64,000 nucleotides of DNA from Ignavibacteria bacterium (GTDB lineage Bacteria; Bacteroidota; Ignavibacteria; Kapaibacteriales; UBA4661), in the NCBI GenBank assembly GCA_014654705.1, contig JACVZY010000118.1:53367-117366 (forward strand). Reading direction: 5' to 3'. The translations under genes were made by a program, and so were the position numbers. Below, piece by piece: positions 44,788 to 55,441 of the stretch. How positions within the stretch are numbered: position 1 is the stretch's first letter; every line of letters starts with the position of its first letter. Below the pieces are notes generated by a model that worked only from the letters and a program-made list of their open reading frames with translations, was not told the DNA's origin and did not search any database.

Positions 44788-45705
44788 ATGAAGTTGCTCT
44801 TTTCAACATTGCTTTTTCTGTTTCTTGTCCATCGCGCAGAAGCACAAGACTGGCGTGTAAGCCGCTCCACCACTGGTACTATCATTGGCGAAAACCTCAT
44901 GGTGCAGATGAAATCTGCTCCCTTCCCGCACCGGAAACGCGCCCAAGGACACACCTACGATGACAAAAGCTATCCTGAGGCGCAGCACTACCGCGACAGC
45001 AGCGTGATGATATTTCTTCCCAAGAGCTTCCGCGCCGCGAAAACACTTGATGTGGTCGTGTATTTGCATGGTTGGAATAACTGTATTGATACGGCAAATG
45101 AGCAGTTCCGGCTTGCGGAACAGTTTTCGGAAAGTAGGCGGAATGCAGTGCTGGTGTTCCCAGAAGGACCGCGCTTTGCGCCGGATTCTTTCGGCGGCAA
45201 ACTGGAGGATTCGTGCGGTTTGCAGCGCTTACTTTCGGAAACACTGGAAACCTTGCGTCGCACCAAAAACATCAAGGCACGGCTTGGGAATGTGATTCTG
45301 GCGGGTCATAGCGGCGCATACCGCGGAATGGCGTATATGCTGCTGCGGGGCGGTGTGTCCGTGCGTGAGGTCTGGCTTTTTGATGCACTCTACGGGCAGA
45401 CGGAAAAGTTTACACACTGGCTGGAGACCGATTGTAAGCGTCTTCGTGGTCGATTTGTCAATATCTACACCGATGGCGGCGGTACGAAAGCAGAAACAGA
45501 AAAATTGATGGAAGACCTCACGGCGTGGAACGTGCCTTTCCGCGTTGTGGAGGAGAGCGATGCTACCAAACAAATTATTACCAAGCAAGACTTGAAGCGC
45601 TCCCCTGCCATTTTTATTCACACCGATTTATCGCATAATGACGTGATTGCGCGGCGTTCGCAGTTCCGGCAGTTCTTGGAAACGTCGTGTTTGCGGAGCA
45701 GATAA
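44788..45705 (+). CDS. Secreted alpha/beta hydrolase-like esterase
   Basis: ATG 44788 gives 305 residues; a signal peptide ends at HRAEAQ (about residue 18). The fold shows VVVYLHGWNNC (oxyanion), VLVFPEGPRFAPDSFGG and nucleophile Ser in LAGHSGAYRG. A C-terminal His lies in HTDLSHNDVI. It looks like a periplasmic esterase of the feruloyl-esterase/PHB-depolymerase superfamily but no close family is recognised. Confidence 0.72.
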   Translation: MKLLFSTLLFLFLVHRAEAQDWRVSRSTTGTIIGENLMVQMKSAPFPHRKRAQGHTYDDKSYPEAQHYRDSSVMIFLPKSFRAAKTLDVVVYLHGWNNCIDTANEQFRLAEQFSESRRNAVLVFPEGPRFAPDSFGGKLEDSCGLQRLLSETLETLRRTKNIKARLGNVILAGHSGAYRGMAYMLLRGGVSVREVWLFDALYGQTEKFTHWLETDCKRLRGRFVNIYTDGGGTKAETEKLMEDLTAWNVPFRVVEESDATKQIITKQDLKRSPAIFIHTDLSHNDVIARRSQFRQFLETSCLRSR

Positions 45706-45871
45706 TGGAGGCTGTGAATGTTTGGAGAAATAGAATAGAGAGGTGCCTCTATGTGGTAAAAAAGGGATATTTCTTCACAAATATTTAACAACTTCCCTCC
45801 GAACTTCGCCGTAATTTTGTCGTAGTACAGTACGTGAATTCTTTATTATCACCACACTTTATCTCACTACG

Positions 45872-48814
45872 ATGAAACCTCGTTTTCTGTCTTTTGTTCT
45901 CCGAAGCGTTGCCCTTTTTGTCTTGACGCTTCTTCTCCCGCACGGCGTATCTGCCCAATCGGGAACCTCACCCGACGGTACTATCTTTGTGTCCTCCAAT
46001 GTTGTGGACAGCGAAACACGTTCTGCTGTGACGGGCGCACGAGTCCAGCTTCTACGGAAGGATAGCAGCATTATTACCGGCACGATTGCCGACAAAAACG
46101 GTTTTTTTACCCTGCGCGGCGTTCCGGCGGGAGAGCATACGCTTTTGCTTCAGTCTGTTGGTTTTTCGCCCAAGTATAGCAAAGTTACCGTTCCTGCTGC
46201 TCTCATTGGTAAAATGGACACTCTTCGCCTGCCACCACAGCGCATGACCTCCAATGCCGTTAAGACTGGCGAAGTAGAGGTTTCCACGACTGCTCTCCGT
46301 GCGGAAGTGCGTGGCGACACGACGGAATTTAACGCAAAAGCATTCAAGTCCGATAAAAACGCGGCTGCGGAGGATGTCATTCGTAAAATGCCGGGTGTGG
46401 AAGTAGATGCAAACGGAACGGTCAAAACACAAGGTGAAAATGTGCGCCGTGTGCTGGTGGACGGCAAACCGTTTTTCGGAGATGACCCCACGGCGGCATT
46501 GCGCAACCTGCCTGCCGAAATTATTGATAGAGTACAAGTGATAGACCAAATGAGTGACCAAGCGTCTTTCACGCGCTTCGATGACGGCGACCGCACCAAA
46601 ACGCTGAATATCATCACCAATCCGAACAAACGCAACGGGCAATTCGGTAAGCTGTACGCCGGGTATGGCTCCAATACAGATGCCTTTGAAAGCCGTTATA
46701 CTGCTGGCGGGAACATTAATTTTTTTAACGGCGACCGCAGAATCTCGCTTCTGGGAATGTCCAATAACATCAACCAGCAAAATTTTGCCATTCAAGATAT
46801 TCTTGGTCTGCTGGGCGGCGGGAATAACAACATGGCGCGTATGATGGGAAGTCCTGCTGCGGCAGCCGCGATGCGCTCCGGCGGCGGTGCGCAGATGTTT
46901 CGTGGCGGTGGCGGAAGTGGCAGCCCCGGCGACTTCCTCGTGCCGCAAAGCGACGGTATTACGCAGTCGCATGGGTTGGGTTTGAATTACTCCGATTCAT
47001 GGGGCAAAAATGTAACCGCCACGGGAAGTTATTTTGTGAACATCACCGATAATGCGGCGCAGCAATCACTCCAGCGCCAGTACTTCCTTGCAGGTGTTCC
47101 GCCGCAAACAAGTACACAAGCCACACAAAGCGGCACGCAGAACATGAACCATCGTGTGAATATGCGTATCGAAGCCACACTTGATTCCTCGAATTCTCTC
47201 ATTTTTACGCCGCGTCTTACTTTGCAGACCAATAACCGTCTCACCTATACCGACCGCGCAACATTTATTGAAACACTCGGTTCAAAGAGCCTTCTGAATA
47301 CAACCGATGCAGACAATGCATCCAAGAACTTTGGTTATTCGCTCGGTGGCGATATTCTTTGGCGGCATAAATTCCCACTTGAAGGACGCACTCTTTCCAT
47401 TAACATTTCGCCAAGCTACAATCGTAATCAAGGCGCACAGATAAACAATTCTACCAACGGCAATATCTCGTTCCTCTCGCCGTCGGAATTGCTCTTCACG
47501 ACTGTTCGCCAAGAAACACCGATTTTCGGAAACACCATTTCACTTGGGAGTAATGTTTCATACACAGAGCCTTTGGGCGACAAAGGTAGTCTGCAAGCCT
47601 CCTATAACCTGAATTGGTCAAACTCGGAATCTGACCGCAGCGTTTTCGATTTTAATACTTCGACAAGCGAGTATTCAACCCGCAATGTTCTACTTTCCAA
47701 TAAATTCACCAGTTCCTACATGACGCATCGTCCGGGCGTGAGCTATCGCTATGCTTTTGCAACGGGCGCTAATTTTTCGGTCGGTGTGGATTATCAAGCC
47801 GCATTCTTGGGGGTTGCGCAGCAATATCCAAGCGAGTACACTGCGTCAAACTCCTTTATGAATGTTCTGCCGTCTGCTAATTTTACGATGCGTTTTGGCA
47901 GAACGGGGAACTTCCGTTTTAATTACCGTACTTCCACTAATGCGCCAAGCATTAGCCAACTTCAGACAGTCTTGAATAATTCCGACCCGCTTCGTCTTTC
48001 GATTGGTAATTCCGATTTGAAGCAAGAATATACACACAGCTTTTCCGCAAATTATGGTATGTTCGACGTAGCGACGGCGAACTCTATGTTCTTTGCTTTT
48101 GGCGTGAATTTTACTGACAGCAAAATTGTGAATAATACAACCATTGCAACGCGTGACACGCTGATTCTGCCGGAAGTACGCTTGGGTGCAGGCGGTCAGC
48201 TGACACGTCCTAAAAACGAGAACGGTTACTGGAACGCGCGGGCATTTGGCACATACAGCTTCCCATGGGAAGTCTGGCAGGGAGCCAAGCTGAACATCAA
48301 TCTGGGTGCGGGCTTCACCTACACGCGTGATATTAGCCTTATTAACGACAAGCGCAACGACGTGGATAACTACGGCATCACGCCGTCACTGACGCTGAGT
48401 AGCAATATCAGTGAAAATTTGGACTTTACGGTGTCGGGGCGCAGCGCAATTACCATTGCCCGCAACTCGCTCCAGTCCTCGCTCGACAACACATTCTTCG
48501 TGCATAATATCTATGCGCGCCTGAACTGGATTTTCTGGGAAGGATTTTTGCTCACGAGTGATTTTACCTACATCTCCAATAACGGTCTGGCAAGCGGCTT
48601 TAATCAGTCTATACCGCTTCTGTCCGTTGGCTTAGGTAAGCGCTTTATGGAGGATAAACTGGAAATTAAGCTCTCAGTTTTCGATGCGCTGAATCAAAAT
48701 ACGGCTATCTCGCAAAGCGTAACGGGTTCGTATATCGAAACCTCGCAAACGGCAGTATTGCGCCGTTATGGACTGCTGACGGTAACGTATAACCTGCGGA
48801 CGTTTGGAATGTAA
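45872..48814 (+). CDS. Outer-membrane receptor with carboxypeptidase-like N-domain (OMP_b-brl_3/TonB-dependent type)
   Basis: 980 residues. A signal peptide ends GVSAQ (about residue 28), then a CarboxypepD_reg-like domain (VTGARVQLLRKDSS to SVGFSPKYSKV). A plug domain follows with DVIRKMPGVEVDANGTVKTQGE and VLVDGKPFFGDDP, then a Gly-rich loop (residues about 325-350) and a 22-strand-type barrel. It is the lone, SusD-less class of outer-membrane receptor common in Bacteroidota. The ligand cannot be told. A terminator follows. Confidence 0.9.
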   Translation: MKPRFLSFVLRSVALFVLTLLLPHGVSAQSGTSPDGTIFVSSNVVDSETRSAVTGARVQLLRKDSSIITGTIADKNGFFTLRGVPAGEHTLLLQSVGFSPKYSKVTVPAALIGKMDTLRLPPQRMTSNAVKTGEVEVSTTALRAEVRGDTTEFNAKAFKSDKNAAAEDVIRKMPGVEVDANGTVKTQGENVRRVLVDGKPFFGDDPTAALRNLPAEIIDRVQVIDQMSDQASFTRFDDGDRTKTLNIITNPNKRNGQFGKLYAGYGSNTDAFESRYTAGGNINFFNGDRRISLLGMSNNINQQNFAIQDILGLLGGGNNNMARMMGSPAAAAAMRSGGGAQMFRGGGGSGSPGDFLVPQSDGITQSHGLGLNYSDSWGKNVTATGSYFVNITDNAAQQSLQRQYFLAGVPPQTSTQATQSGTQNMNHRVNMRIEATLDSSNSLIFTPRLTLQTNNRLTYTDRATFIETLGSKSLLNTTDADNASKNFGYSLGGDILWRHKFPLEGRTLSINISPSYNRNQGAQINNSTNGNISFLSPSELLFTTVRQETPIFGNTISLGSNVSYTEPLGDKGSLQASYNLNWSNSESDRSVFDFNTSTSEYSTRNVLLSNKFTSSYMTHRPGVSYRYAFATGANFSVGVDYQAAFLGVAQQYPSEYTASNSFMNVLPSANFTMRFGRTGNFRFNYRTSTNAPSISQLQTVLNNSDPLRLSIGNSDLKQEYTHSFSANYGMFDVATANSMFFAFGVNFTDSKIVNNTTIATRDTLILPEVRLGAGGQLTRPKNENGYWNARAFGTYSFPWEVWQGAKLNINLGAGFTYTRDISLINDKRNDVDNYGITPSLTLSSNISENLDFTVSGRSAITIARNSLQSSLDNTFFVHNIYARLNWIFWEGFLLTSDFTYISNNGLASGFNQSIPLLSVGLGKRFMEDKLEIKLSVFDALNQNTAISQSVTGSYIETSQTAVLRRYGLLTVTYNLRTFGM

Positions 48815-48853
48815 CGGGCGACTAAAACGTAGAGTCGTTCATCATCGTCTCTC

Positions 48854-48884
48854 ATTGCCGTTCACTTTGCACGTGGACGGCAAT
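48854..48884 (+). terminator. Intrinsic terminator after the outer-membrane receptor
   Basis: ATTGCCGT / ACGGCAAT with a further CAC/GTG pairing inside, followed by TTTTTT. It ends the receptor transcript 40 bases after its stop. Confidence 0.88.
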
Positions 48885-48954
48885 TTTTTTTGGATTAAAT
48901 TGCAGATAGAAATTATATCAAACGCATTCGTACCCTATCATCAAGGAAAATGCT

Positions 48955-49530
48955 ATGGAAACCGTTTTGGATGTGTCGCCCTGGGGCATACTCACCGACG
49001 AGCAGTTACTCAAACTTTGCGCTGCGAACCGTAATCTGAAATTTGAACGCAATGCAAAAGGAGAATTGGTTGTTATGGCTCTTACTGGCGGTACAACAGG
49101 GCGACGTAATATGCGTCTTGCCGGACAACTTGACGCATGGACGCTTCAAACAAAACTCGGTGAGGCGTTTGATTCATCAACAGCATTTCATTTGCCAAAC
49201 GGCGCAGTGCACTCGCCCGATGCCGCATGGATAAGCAATACTCGGTGGCAGGCACTGACAAGCAATGAACAATCAGGCTTTGTGCCTCTTGCGCCCGACT
49301 TTGTGGTAGAACTTCGTTCGGAAAGCGACCGCCTGCAATCTCTTCAGGACAAAATGCAAGAATGGATGGGGAACGGTTGCCGCTTGGCATGGCTTATTGA
49401 CCCACAGGACGAAAAAACGTATATCTACCGCATGGACGCTGATGTGGAAGTTATTGACACGTTCGACAGGATGCTCTCCGGCGAGGATGTTTTGCCGGGG
49501 TTTCATTTCTCGCTGTCGCTTTTGAAATGA
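48955..49530 (+). CDS. Uma2-family (DUF820) nuclease-fold protein
   Basis: 191 residues with AAGGA before ATG 48955. The family pattern is clear: GTTGRRNMRLAGQL, SPDAAWISNTRW, PDFVVELRSESDRLQSLQDKMQEW (PD-(D/E)xK-like core) and LAWLIDPQ. It has the usual length and no coiled-coil tail, unlike the copy at 2058-2885. Confidence 0.9.
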   Translation: METVLDVSPWGILTDEQLLKLCAANRNLKFERNAKGELVVMALTGGTTGRRNMRLAGQLDAWTLQTKLGEAFDSSTAFHLPNGAVHSPDAAWISNTRWQALTSNEQSGFVPLAPDFVVELRSESDRLQSLQDKMQEWMGNGCRLAWLIDPQDEKTYIYRMDADVEVIDTFDRMLSGEDVLPGFHFSLSLLK

Positions 49531-49605
49531 TATTCCCGTGTAAGTGATTGACGCACTAGCAAATCAACTGAGAAATACTACTCTTCACCAAACTCATAAT
49601 CACTA

Positions 49606-50535
49606 ATGACTATCGTAACCCCTCGCACTCTTGGTATCACTGCTTTCGACGATGTTTCTCTCGAAACCCTCCGCGCTTATATTGACTGGACACCGTTTTT
49701 TCTTTCGTGGGAATTGCGTGGCAAATATCCGGCTATTTTTGATGACCACGTTGTGGGCAAAGAAGCACGGAAAATTTTCGATGATGCAAATGCGCTGCTG
49801 GACATTATTATTGCTAAAAAATCTCTTCGCGCAAAAGCTGTGTGTGGGATTTTTCCCGCTAATACGGTCAACGATGACGATGTAGAACTTTATTCCGATG
49901 AAAGCCGCACGAAATCTCACGTTACGCTTAATTTTCTCCGTCAGCAGAGCCAGAAAGCAAACGGGCAGCCGAATTTGTGCCTTGCGGACTTTATTGCGCC
50001 GAAAGAAGCGGGCTTGAAGGACTATATTGGTGCGTTTGTGGTAACAGCCGGCATCGGCACAGATGAACTTTGCGCTCACTATGAGCGAGACCATGACGAC
50101 TATTCATCCATTATGGTCAAGGCAATCGCCGACCGTCTGGCGGAAGCGGCTGCCGAGTGGCTTCACGAGCGTGTCCGCAAAGAAATTTGGGGTTATGCTG
50201 CCGATGAACAATTGGAAAATGAATCGCTGATTACAGAGCAGTACGACGGTATTCGCCCCGCACCAGGTTATCCGGCTTGTCCCGAGCACACCGAGAAACG
50301 CAAACTTTTTGACCTCTTGAATGCAGAAGCCCGTACAAGCGTGATTCTGACGGAAAGTTATGCAATGTTTCCGGCTGCATCGGTGTCGGGCTGGTATTTT
50401 GCTCATCCCGAGGCGAAGTATTTTCCGCTTGGCAAAATCCAACGCGACCAAGTGGAAGATTATGCCCGTCGCAAAGGAATGAGCGTAGAAGAAGCAGAAC
50501 GCTGGCTTGCGCCGAATCTGGGATATGAGGCGTGA
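49606..50535 (+). CDS. Stand-alone methionine synthase reactivation (MetH AdoMet-binding) domain
   Basis: A complete 309-residue frame that matches only the C-terminal activation domain of cobalamin-dependent methionine synthase: [17 protein letters not shown] at the start, the AdoMet-binding [15 protein letters not shown] (near 224), [19 protein letters not shown] and the terminal [24 protein letters not shown] region. Homocysteine-, folate- and B12-binding modules are absent here and immediately upstream, so MetH is split in this organism or this is a separate reactivase. The gene has its own ATG and follows the Uma2 gene by 75 bases. Confidence 0.88.
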   Translation: MTIVTPRTLGITAFDDVSLETLRAYIDWTPFFLSWELRGKYPAIFDDHVVGKEARKIFDDANALLDIIIAKKSLRAKAVCGIFPANTVNDDDVELYSDESRTKSHVTLNFLRQQSQKANGQPNLCLADFIAPKEAGLKDYIGAFVVTAGIGTDELCAHYERDHDDYSSIMVKAIADRLAEAAAEWLHERVRKEIWGYAADEQLENESLITEQYDGIRPAPGYPACPEHTEKRKLFDLLNAEARTSVILTESYAMFPAASVSGWYFAHPEAKYFPLGKIQRDQVEDYARRKGMSVEEAERWLAPNLGYEA

Positions 50536-50601
50536 GGAGGTGTTTGAGAGCAAGGTTGTGTGGAAAAATGCCAATGTCCAAACATCAAGGAGGAAAACAA
50601 T

Positions 50602-50877
50602 ATGCTTATTACTGCAATGGCACTGATTGTTGTCGGTGTGCTTTCTGTCTTGCGCTCCGGCGCTTTGTCGGGGCGGGCGCTTTCGCCCGAAGATTTTTTT
50701 AATGAAGGTGGCTTGGTGTATGTGGTAAAATATATTTTTACCCATAACCCTTTCTCCGGTTACACGCAGGATTGGCGTATTCTCGTCTATGGATTGGTCG
50801 GGTCGGCAATGATGCTGAGCGGAGTCATCCTTGTTCTATATTTTTCTTGGCTCATGTATGTGGATTTCTCTCGCTGA
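50602..50877 (+). CDS. Small two-helix membrane protein
   Basis: ATG 50602 has a strong AAGGAGG Shine-Dalgarno and gives 91 residues. Two membrane helices (residues about 2-20 and 57-82) flank a short polar region FFNEGGLVYVVKYIFTHNPFSGYTQDW. No family recognised; it follows the MetH-domain gene by 66 bases and may share its transcript. Confidence 0.75.
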   Translation: MLITAMALIVVGVLSVLRSGALSGRALSPEDFFNEGGLVYVVKYIFTHNPFSGYTQDWRILVYGLVGSAMMLSGVILVLYFSWLMYVDFSR

Positions 50878-51066
50878 CGGTAGTGTAATTATGGAGCGTT
50901 CTTTAGAATTTTTTTTGTATGTTGTTATGACCATAGCGAGTAGCTGTTAACGTACTACTGCAATCTCGGATGCCGGATAAAATTTTGCCTCCTCACTTTC
51001 ACCTCCTCTCAAAGGTGAGGCTATAAGATTCCGTTGGTATTTTCTTACTTCCAATGCAGGTTTTTC

Positions 51067-52254
51067 ATGCTCCGTATCAAACCTACCTCGACTGACAGTT
51101 TCGCCAAGGCTCTCGCTGCCAGCGAAGAGTATCGCTTGCTTATTGTGGACGATGAGCGTGATATTTTACTCACGCTGCACGAACTTTTTTCTCCACATTA
51201 TACCGTACGCACTGCCGAATCTGGTGCTCAGGCGCTGGAGATTATCAAAAGCGGCTTTGTCCCGCAGGTAATCCTTGCCGACCAACGAATGCCGGGAATG
51301 TCGGGAACGGAGTTTTTTGCGCATATTATTGAACTGATGCCTCAGACTGTTCGCGTCGTACTGACAGGCTATACTGATGTGCAAGACCTTACCGACAGCA
51401 TCAATCAAGGCAATGTCTATCGTTTCCTTACAAAACCCTGGCGTAATGCGGATTTACTGGAAATTATTCGGCTCTGCTTTCAGCACTACTATCTTTCCGA
51501 AGAGAAAGTCGCGCTCACACAGGCTTTGGAGCGCCTCGAATATATTAACAACGAAAAAACGGAGATTCTTTCGCTTGTTGCGCACGATCTTAGAAGCCCG
51601 CTCTCTACCATCCAAACGACGGCGGAAATTATTACGAATGGTTCGGCAATGGGGCTTACGGAGGAACGCTACCAAGAGCTTGGGCGGCAAATTACCACAG
51701 GCACAGAACGAATGAATCGACTTATCCAAAACCTCCTCAATGCTCATGCACTGGAGGAAGGAAAATTGGCTCTTAATTTTGTGAGGCTGGAAGTCGCTCA
51801 AACATTGAGTATGCTGCTCACAGACTTCACCCCGAAAGCGCAGACGAAAAATATTACGATTGAGTATGAATTAGAGGCAGCAACACCTATAACTATTAGC
51901 GTTGATGAGGTGTGGTTTTATCAAATTGTCGAGAATCTTGTCTTGAATGCTGTAAAGTATTCGCCTTCTGGAGCAACTGTTCGTGTGAAAGCATATACCG
52001 ATGCCGAAAGTGCGTTTATTGGCATCCAAGACCAGGGACCGGGTATTAGCGAGGAAGACCGGACAAAGTTATTTCAACGCTTCACAAAGCTCGATTCACG
52101 CCCCACGGGGGGTGAGCTTTCAACCGGCTTGGGCTTGTCCACCGTGAAAAAACTGGTGGAGAAAATGAACGGTCGTGTCTGGTGCGAGAGCCAGGTTGAT
52201 ATTGGTGCGACGTTTATACTGCAATTTCCAATTCAGACAGATGAATCTGCGTAA
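51067..52254 (+). CDS. Response regulator-histidine kinase fusion
   Basis: ATG 51067 gives 395 residues. A CheY-like receiver (residues 22-140; LLIVDDERD, phospho-acceptor Asp72 in LADQRMPGMSG, Lys123 in FLTKPW) of the RpfG/HupR-like subtype leads into a HisKA domain with His173 in SLVAHDLRSPLS. The ATPase domain shows NLVLNAVKYSPSG, DQGPGISEEDR and GLGLSTVKKLVEKMNG. There is no membrane segment, so it is a cytoplasmic relay kinase. It lies directly upstream of the SusC/SusD-like pair. Confidence 0.92.
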   Translation: MLRIKPTSTDSFAKALAASEEYRLLIVDDERDILLTLHELFSPHYTVRTAESGAQALEIIKSGFVPQVILADQRMPGMSGTEFFAHIIELMPQTVRVVLTGYTDVQDLTDSINQGNVYRFLTKPWRNADLLEIIRLCFQHYYLSEEKVALTQALERLEYINNEKTEILSLVAHDLRSPLSTIQTTAEIITNGSAMGLTEERYQELGRQITTGTERMNRLIQNLLNAHALEEGKLALNFVRLEVAQTLSMLLTDFTPKAQTKNITIEYELEAATPITISVDEVWFYQIVENLVLNAVKYSPSGATVRVKAYTDAESAFIGIQDQGPGISEEDRTKLFQRFTKLDSRPTGGELSTGLGLSTVKKLVEKMNGRVWCESQVDIGATFILQFPIQTDESA

Positions 52255-52311
52255 TTGCTCCCTCAAGTCGTAAGGCTTAGACTTCAAAAGGTTCTGTTGT
52301 CACTATTTTTT

Positions 52312-55300
52312 ATGAGTTATCCGAAATATCTTGCCTCTACGACGCTCTTTATGAGCTTGGTTTTCCTCTTGTTGGCGGGAGTAAGCGGCGTAGGCTATGC
52401 CAAAACAGGAACCGTGCAGGGGAAAGTCTCGGATAAGCAGACTCGCGAAGGTTTGATTGGTGCAAGCATTATCCTTACGCCTCGCCAGTCGGCACGAACA
52501 AATGAATACGTCTATGCTTTTGAGGATGTGCGCTTGACAATGCCTGTGCTCACGGGCGATGACCAGCAAGCGCAACGCACAGGGGCAATAGCGCTCAAAG
52601 ACGGCGTATTTGAAGTCAAAAATGTTCGCGCAGGTGATTACGTGCTGACAGTTCGTTCTATCGGCTATAAAAATGTTGTTCAATCAGTAACCGTGAATGC
52701 TGACCAAACACTGGCGCTCGAAATAGTAATGGTGCAAGATATACAAGGAACGGATGCAGTCGTGGTAACAGGGGTGGCTTCACGAAGGCAAAAGAGTATT
52801 GCCGAAACTGCTATCGGGCGGATAGAAGCCGTAACCATCGCAGAAAACGTGAAATTTAGCGATCCATCACAAATGCTTATTGGGAAGATTCCGGGTGTGA
52901 GTATTTCCCCTTCAAGTGGTGCAGTGGGAGCGGGCGTGAGGATATCTGTGCGCACCAATGCTGGTCTTCTTGGTGGACAGCCCGTGATTTTCATTGACGG
53001 AACGCGACTTCTTTCGGTTGATTATTACAAGGTGTTTGACTTTGACGAAATTTCTCCACTCGTCAACATTGCTGCCGATGATATTGAAACGATAGAAGTG
53101 CTCAAAGGTCCGTCGTCATCGTGTCTGTACGGTACGGCGGGGCAGAACGGAATTATTCTCATTACCACCAAACGCGGGCGTAAAGGCAGCAGCCTTGTTG
53201 CAGCGTCCGGAGGCGCTCCATCGGAATTGAACGTGCATTATCAATACTCTACCGGATGGCAAGAGCCAAGCCGCTTGTACACTGAGGAAATGGCGCTTTC
53301 TTTTGAGTCGGTCAATCGTGTTTTTCGACGTGCCCCCTTGCAGCAGCATTATTTACACCTTGATGGTCGTGTGGGCGCACTGAATTATTACGCCTCGTTG
53401 GATTATCGTTCCGAGCAAGGAATTTTGCCAAAGAACGGGATGGAGCGTATTTCGGGACGAATCAATCTCGATATCGCCGCTGCAAAAGGGCTCACCGCAA
53501 AGATAAGCAGTGCGATAATGTATAATAACACCGATGCCGCTTTTACATCCGACGATAACGGATTATTCTTCGGATGGCTTCGCAACAGGCTATTGGCTAA
53601 CCCAATGTCAAATAAACGATTTTCTCTGGTGGACAGTGCTGCCATTGTTGCTATTGATAATAGAGTTACCATCGATCAGTTTATTGGCTCGGTTGAACTT
53701 CTTTATGAACCGCTCTTTCTGGATGGTTTACGCCTCAGAGCGCTTGTGGGTGCGGAGCGCAACCGCAGTCGCTTTGTGACCTACACGCCGCCCAGTTCAG
53801 ACCCTTTGGTACCGAGTGGCACACGATCTATTCGTAATAGCTATGCACGTCGTTTTAATCTCGACCTGAGCGCTGCTTATTCTCGTGAAATTGTCGAAGG
53901 CTTAACGATCAATGCTCTTGTGGGTGCTCAGGCATTCGATAATAATGTGGGTGTTGACATTGCCTCCTCTACTAATTTTTTGACACCGCTTGTACAAGTG
54001 GTTCAGTCAGGAAGTGGAGTTATTGCTTCAGAATATGCAAATAGTTTTCGTGAAGCGGGTATTTTTGGGCGTGTGGAAATAAATTTCCTGCAAGCGTATT
54101 TTTTTTCCTTTGGTCTTCGTAATGATTTTGCCTCTACCATTGGTCCCAAAGTGCCTTCTATTCTCTACCCACAAGTGAGCGGTGCTGTGCGTCTAGATAA
54201 AACAGGATTGTTGCCGAGCGCAATAAATCTGATGAAGCTACGTGCTGCCTACGCGGAGTCGGGGCGTTTGCCTACGCTCTCGCAATCTTCCCGCACCTGG
54301 ACGCTCTATTATGGTAGTGGGTCGAGTTTGACGGGAGCTGTTATCAATCAATTGTATCTGGACAACGCAGGCAATAGCACAATCCGACCGGAACGAGTTC
54401 AAGAACTCGAAGTTGGGATGGAAGTAGAAGTGAGCAATGTTGTCGGTGCAGAGTTCACGTATTTTATTCAAAATTCACAAGATGCTATTGTTAATGTTTC
54501 AACGCCACCGTCGGTGGGGCTTGGGAGAGTGCCTCAGAATATCGGCGGCATCAACGGATGGGGCTTTGAAAGTCAGGTGTACGGGAAAATTATCAATACT
54601 GCCGACTACGACCTTCAGCTTTCTGCGATTGTTAATTATACCGATAATAAAGTGTTGAACATTGGAAAAAACGAATTTATCCCTTACGGCAAACCTATTA
54701 CCACAAATTATATTTTGCCCGGTTTCAGGCGCGGTGTGTTTATGGATTTTATGCCCCTCCGACCCAATTTTTTGCAAAATGGCTATTATGATTGGCAAAC
54801 AGGACCCGCGCTTGATACCGTGCGGACAGCTCTCGGTTCTACCGTGCCGCTCTACAATGGTTCGCTCTCGGCAACATTTCGTTTCTTGCACGATTTTACG
54901 TTGTATGCTATGCTGGATTACGGTTTGGGCAAAAACATGATCAATCTGACCCGACAAGAAAATGCACTTATCGGTAATGACAAACGATTTAATCAGCTCT
55001 TGACCGCACTTGGCTTGGCAAAAGGTCAGGCAGCCGATGCGGGACTAGAAATTCCTGCTGTGAGTGGTGTTGCCGTTGTGCCGAACAATTCCCCGCAATA
55101 CCGTACGACAGCAGAAGAATTTATGCGGCTCGACCCGCGTTACGGGGTTGTAGCAAACTATTTAGAACGCGCCGATTGGGTGCGTTTGCGAGAAGTTGCC
55201 TTGAGGTGGAATGTGCAGCCGACGCTCGCTGCACTCTTTACGGGGTTTGGCAGTGCCGTGCGAGAATTGGCGGTCGGGATTTCGCTGCGCAATATTGCGC

Positions 55301-55440
55301 TGTGGACGAATTACTCCGGCATTGACACCGAATACAACTCTCCTGGTAACGTTCCCTCTGAGGCACAGGCACAATCTACCGACCGTTGGGTGCTTGTGCA
55401 GCCTCGTGTCGTGCAGTTCACTCTCAATATCGGATTGTAA
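52312..55440 (+). CDS. SusC/RagA-like TonB-dependent outer-membrane transporter
   Basis: ATG 52312 gives 1042 residues; the frame is open from a TTG directly after the upstream stop. A signal peptide ends VGYAKTG, followed by a CarboxypepD_reg-like domain (GKVSDKQTREGLIGASIIL), the SusC-type plug (VVTGVASRRQK, MLIGKIPGVSI, VFIDG-like GQPVIFIDGTRL, IEVLKGPSSSCLYGTAGQNG) and a large barrel. It pairs with the SusD-like lipoprotein one base downstream. The pair imports an oligomeric nutrient across the outer membrane; which one is unknown. Confidence 0.93.
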   Translation: MSYPKYLASTTLFMSLVFLLLAGVSGVGYAKTGTVQGKVSDKQTREGLIGASIILTPRQSARTNEYVYAFEDVRLTMPVLTGDDQQAQRTGAIALKDGVFEVKNVRAGDYVLTVRSIGYKNVVQSVTVNADQTLALEIVMVQDIQGTDAVVVTGVASRRQKSIAETAIGRIEAVTIAENVKFSDPSQMLIGKIPGVSISPSSGAVGAGVRISVRTNAGLLGGQPVIFIDGTRLLSVDYYKVFDFDEISPLVNIAADDIETIEVLKGPSSSCLYGTAGQNGIILITTKRGRKGSSLVAASGGAPSELNVHYQYSTGWQEPSRLYTEEMALSFESVNRVFRRAPLQQHYLHLDGRVGALNYYASLDYRSEQGILPKNGMERISGRINLDIAAAKGLTAKISSAIMYNNTDAAFTSDDNGLFFGWLRNRLLANPMSNKRFSLVDSAAIVAIDNRVTIDQFIGSVELLYEPLFLDGLRLRALVGAERNRSRFVTYTPPSSDPLVPSGTRSIRNSYARRFNLDLSAAYSREIVEGLTINALVGAQAFDNNVGVDIASSTNFLTPLVQVVQSGSGVIASEYANSFREAGIFGRVEINFLQAYFFSFGLRNDFASTIGPKVPSILYPQVSGAVRLDKTGLLPSAINLMKLRAAYAESGRLPTLSQSSRTWTLYYGSGSSLTGAVINQLYLDNAGNSTIRPERVQELEVGMEVEVSNVVGAEFTYFIQNSQDAIVNVSTPPSVGLGRVPQNIGGINGWGFESQVYGKIINTADYDLQLSAIVNYTDNKVLNIGKNEFIPYGKPITTNYILPGFRRGVFMDFMPLRPNFLQNGYYDWQTGPALDTVRTALGSTVPLYNGSLSATFRFLHDFTLYAMLDYGLGKNMINLTRQENALIGNDKRFNQLLTALGLAKGQAADAGLEIPAVSGVAVVPNNSPQYRTTAEEFMRLDPRYGVVANYLERADWVRLREVALRWNVQPTLAALFTGFGSAVRELAVGISLRNIALWTNYSGIDTEYNSPGNVPSEAQAQSTDRWVLVQPRVVQFTLNIGL

Positions 55441-55441
55441 T

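Noticed and set aside
50991..51020. Hairpin CCTCAC/GTGAGG before the response regulator-kinase gene
   Set aside because: The stem is short with no U-run and no conserved context; it cannot be told from chance.
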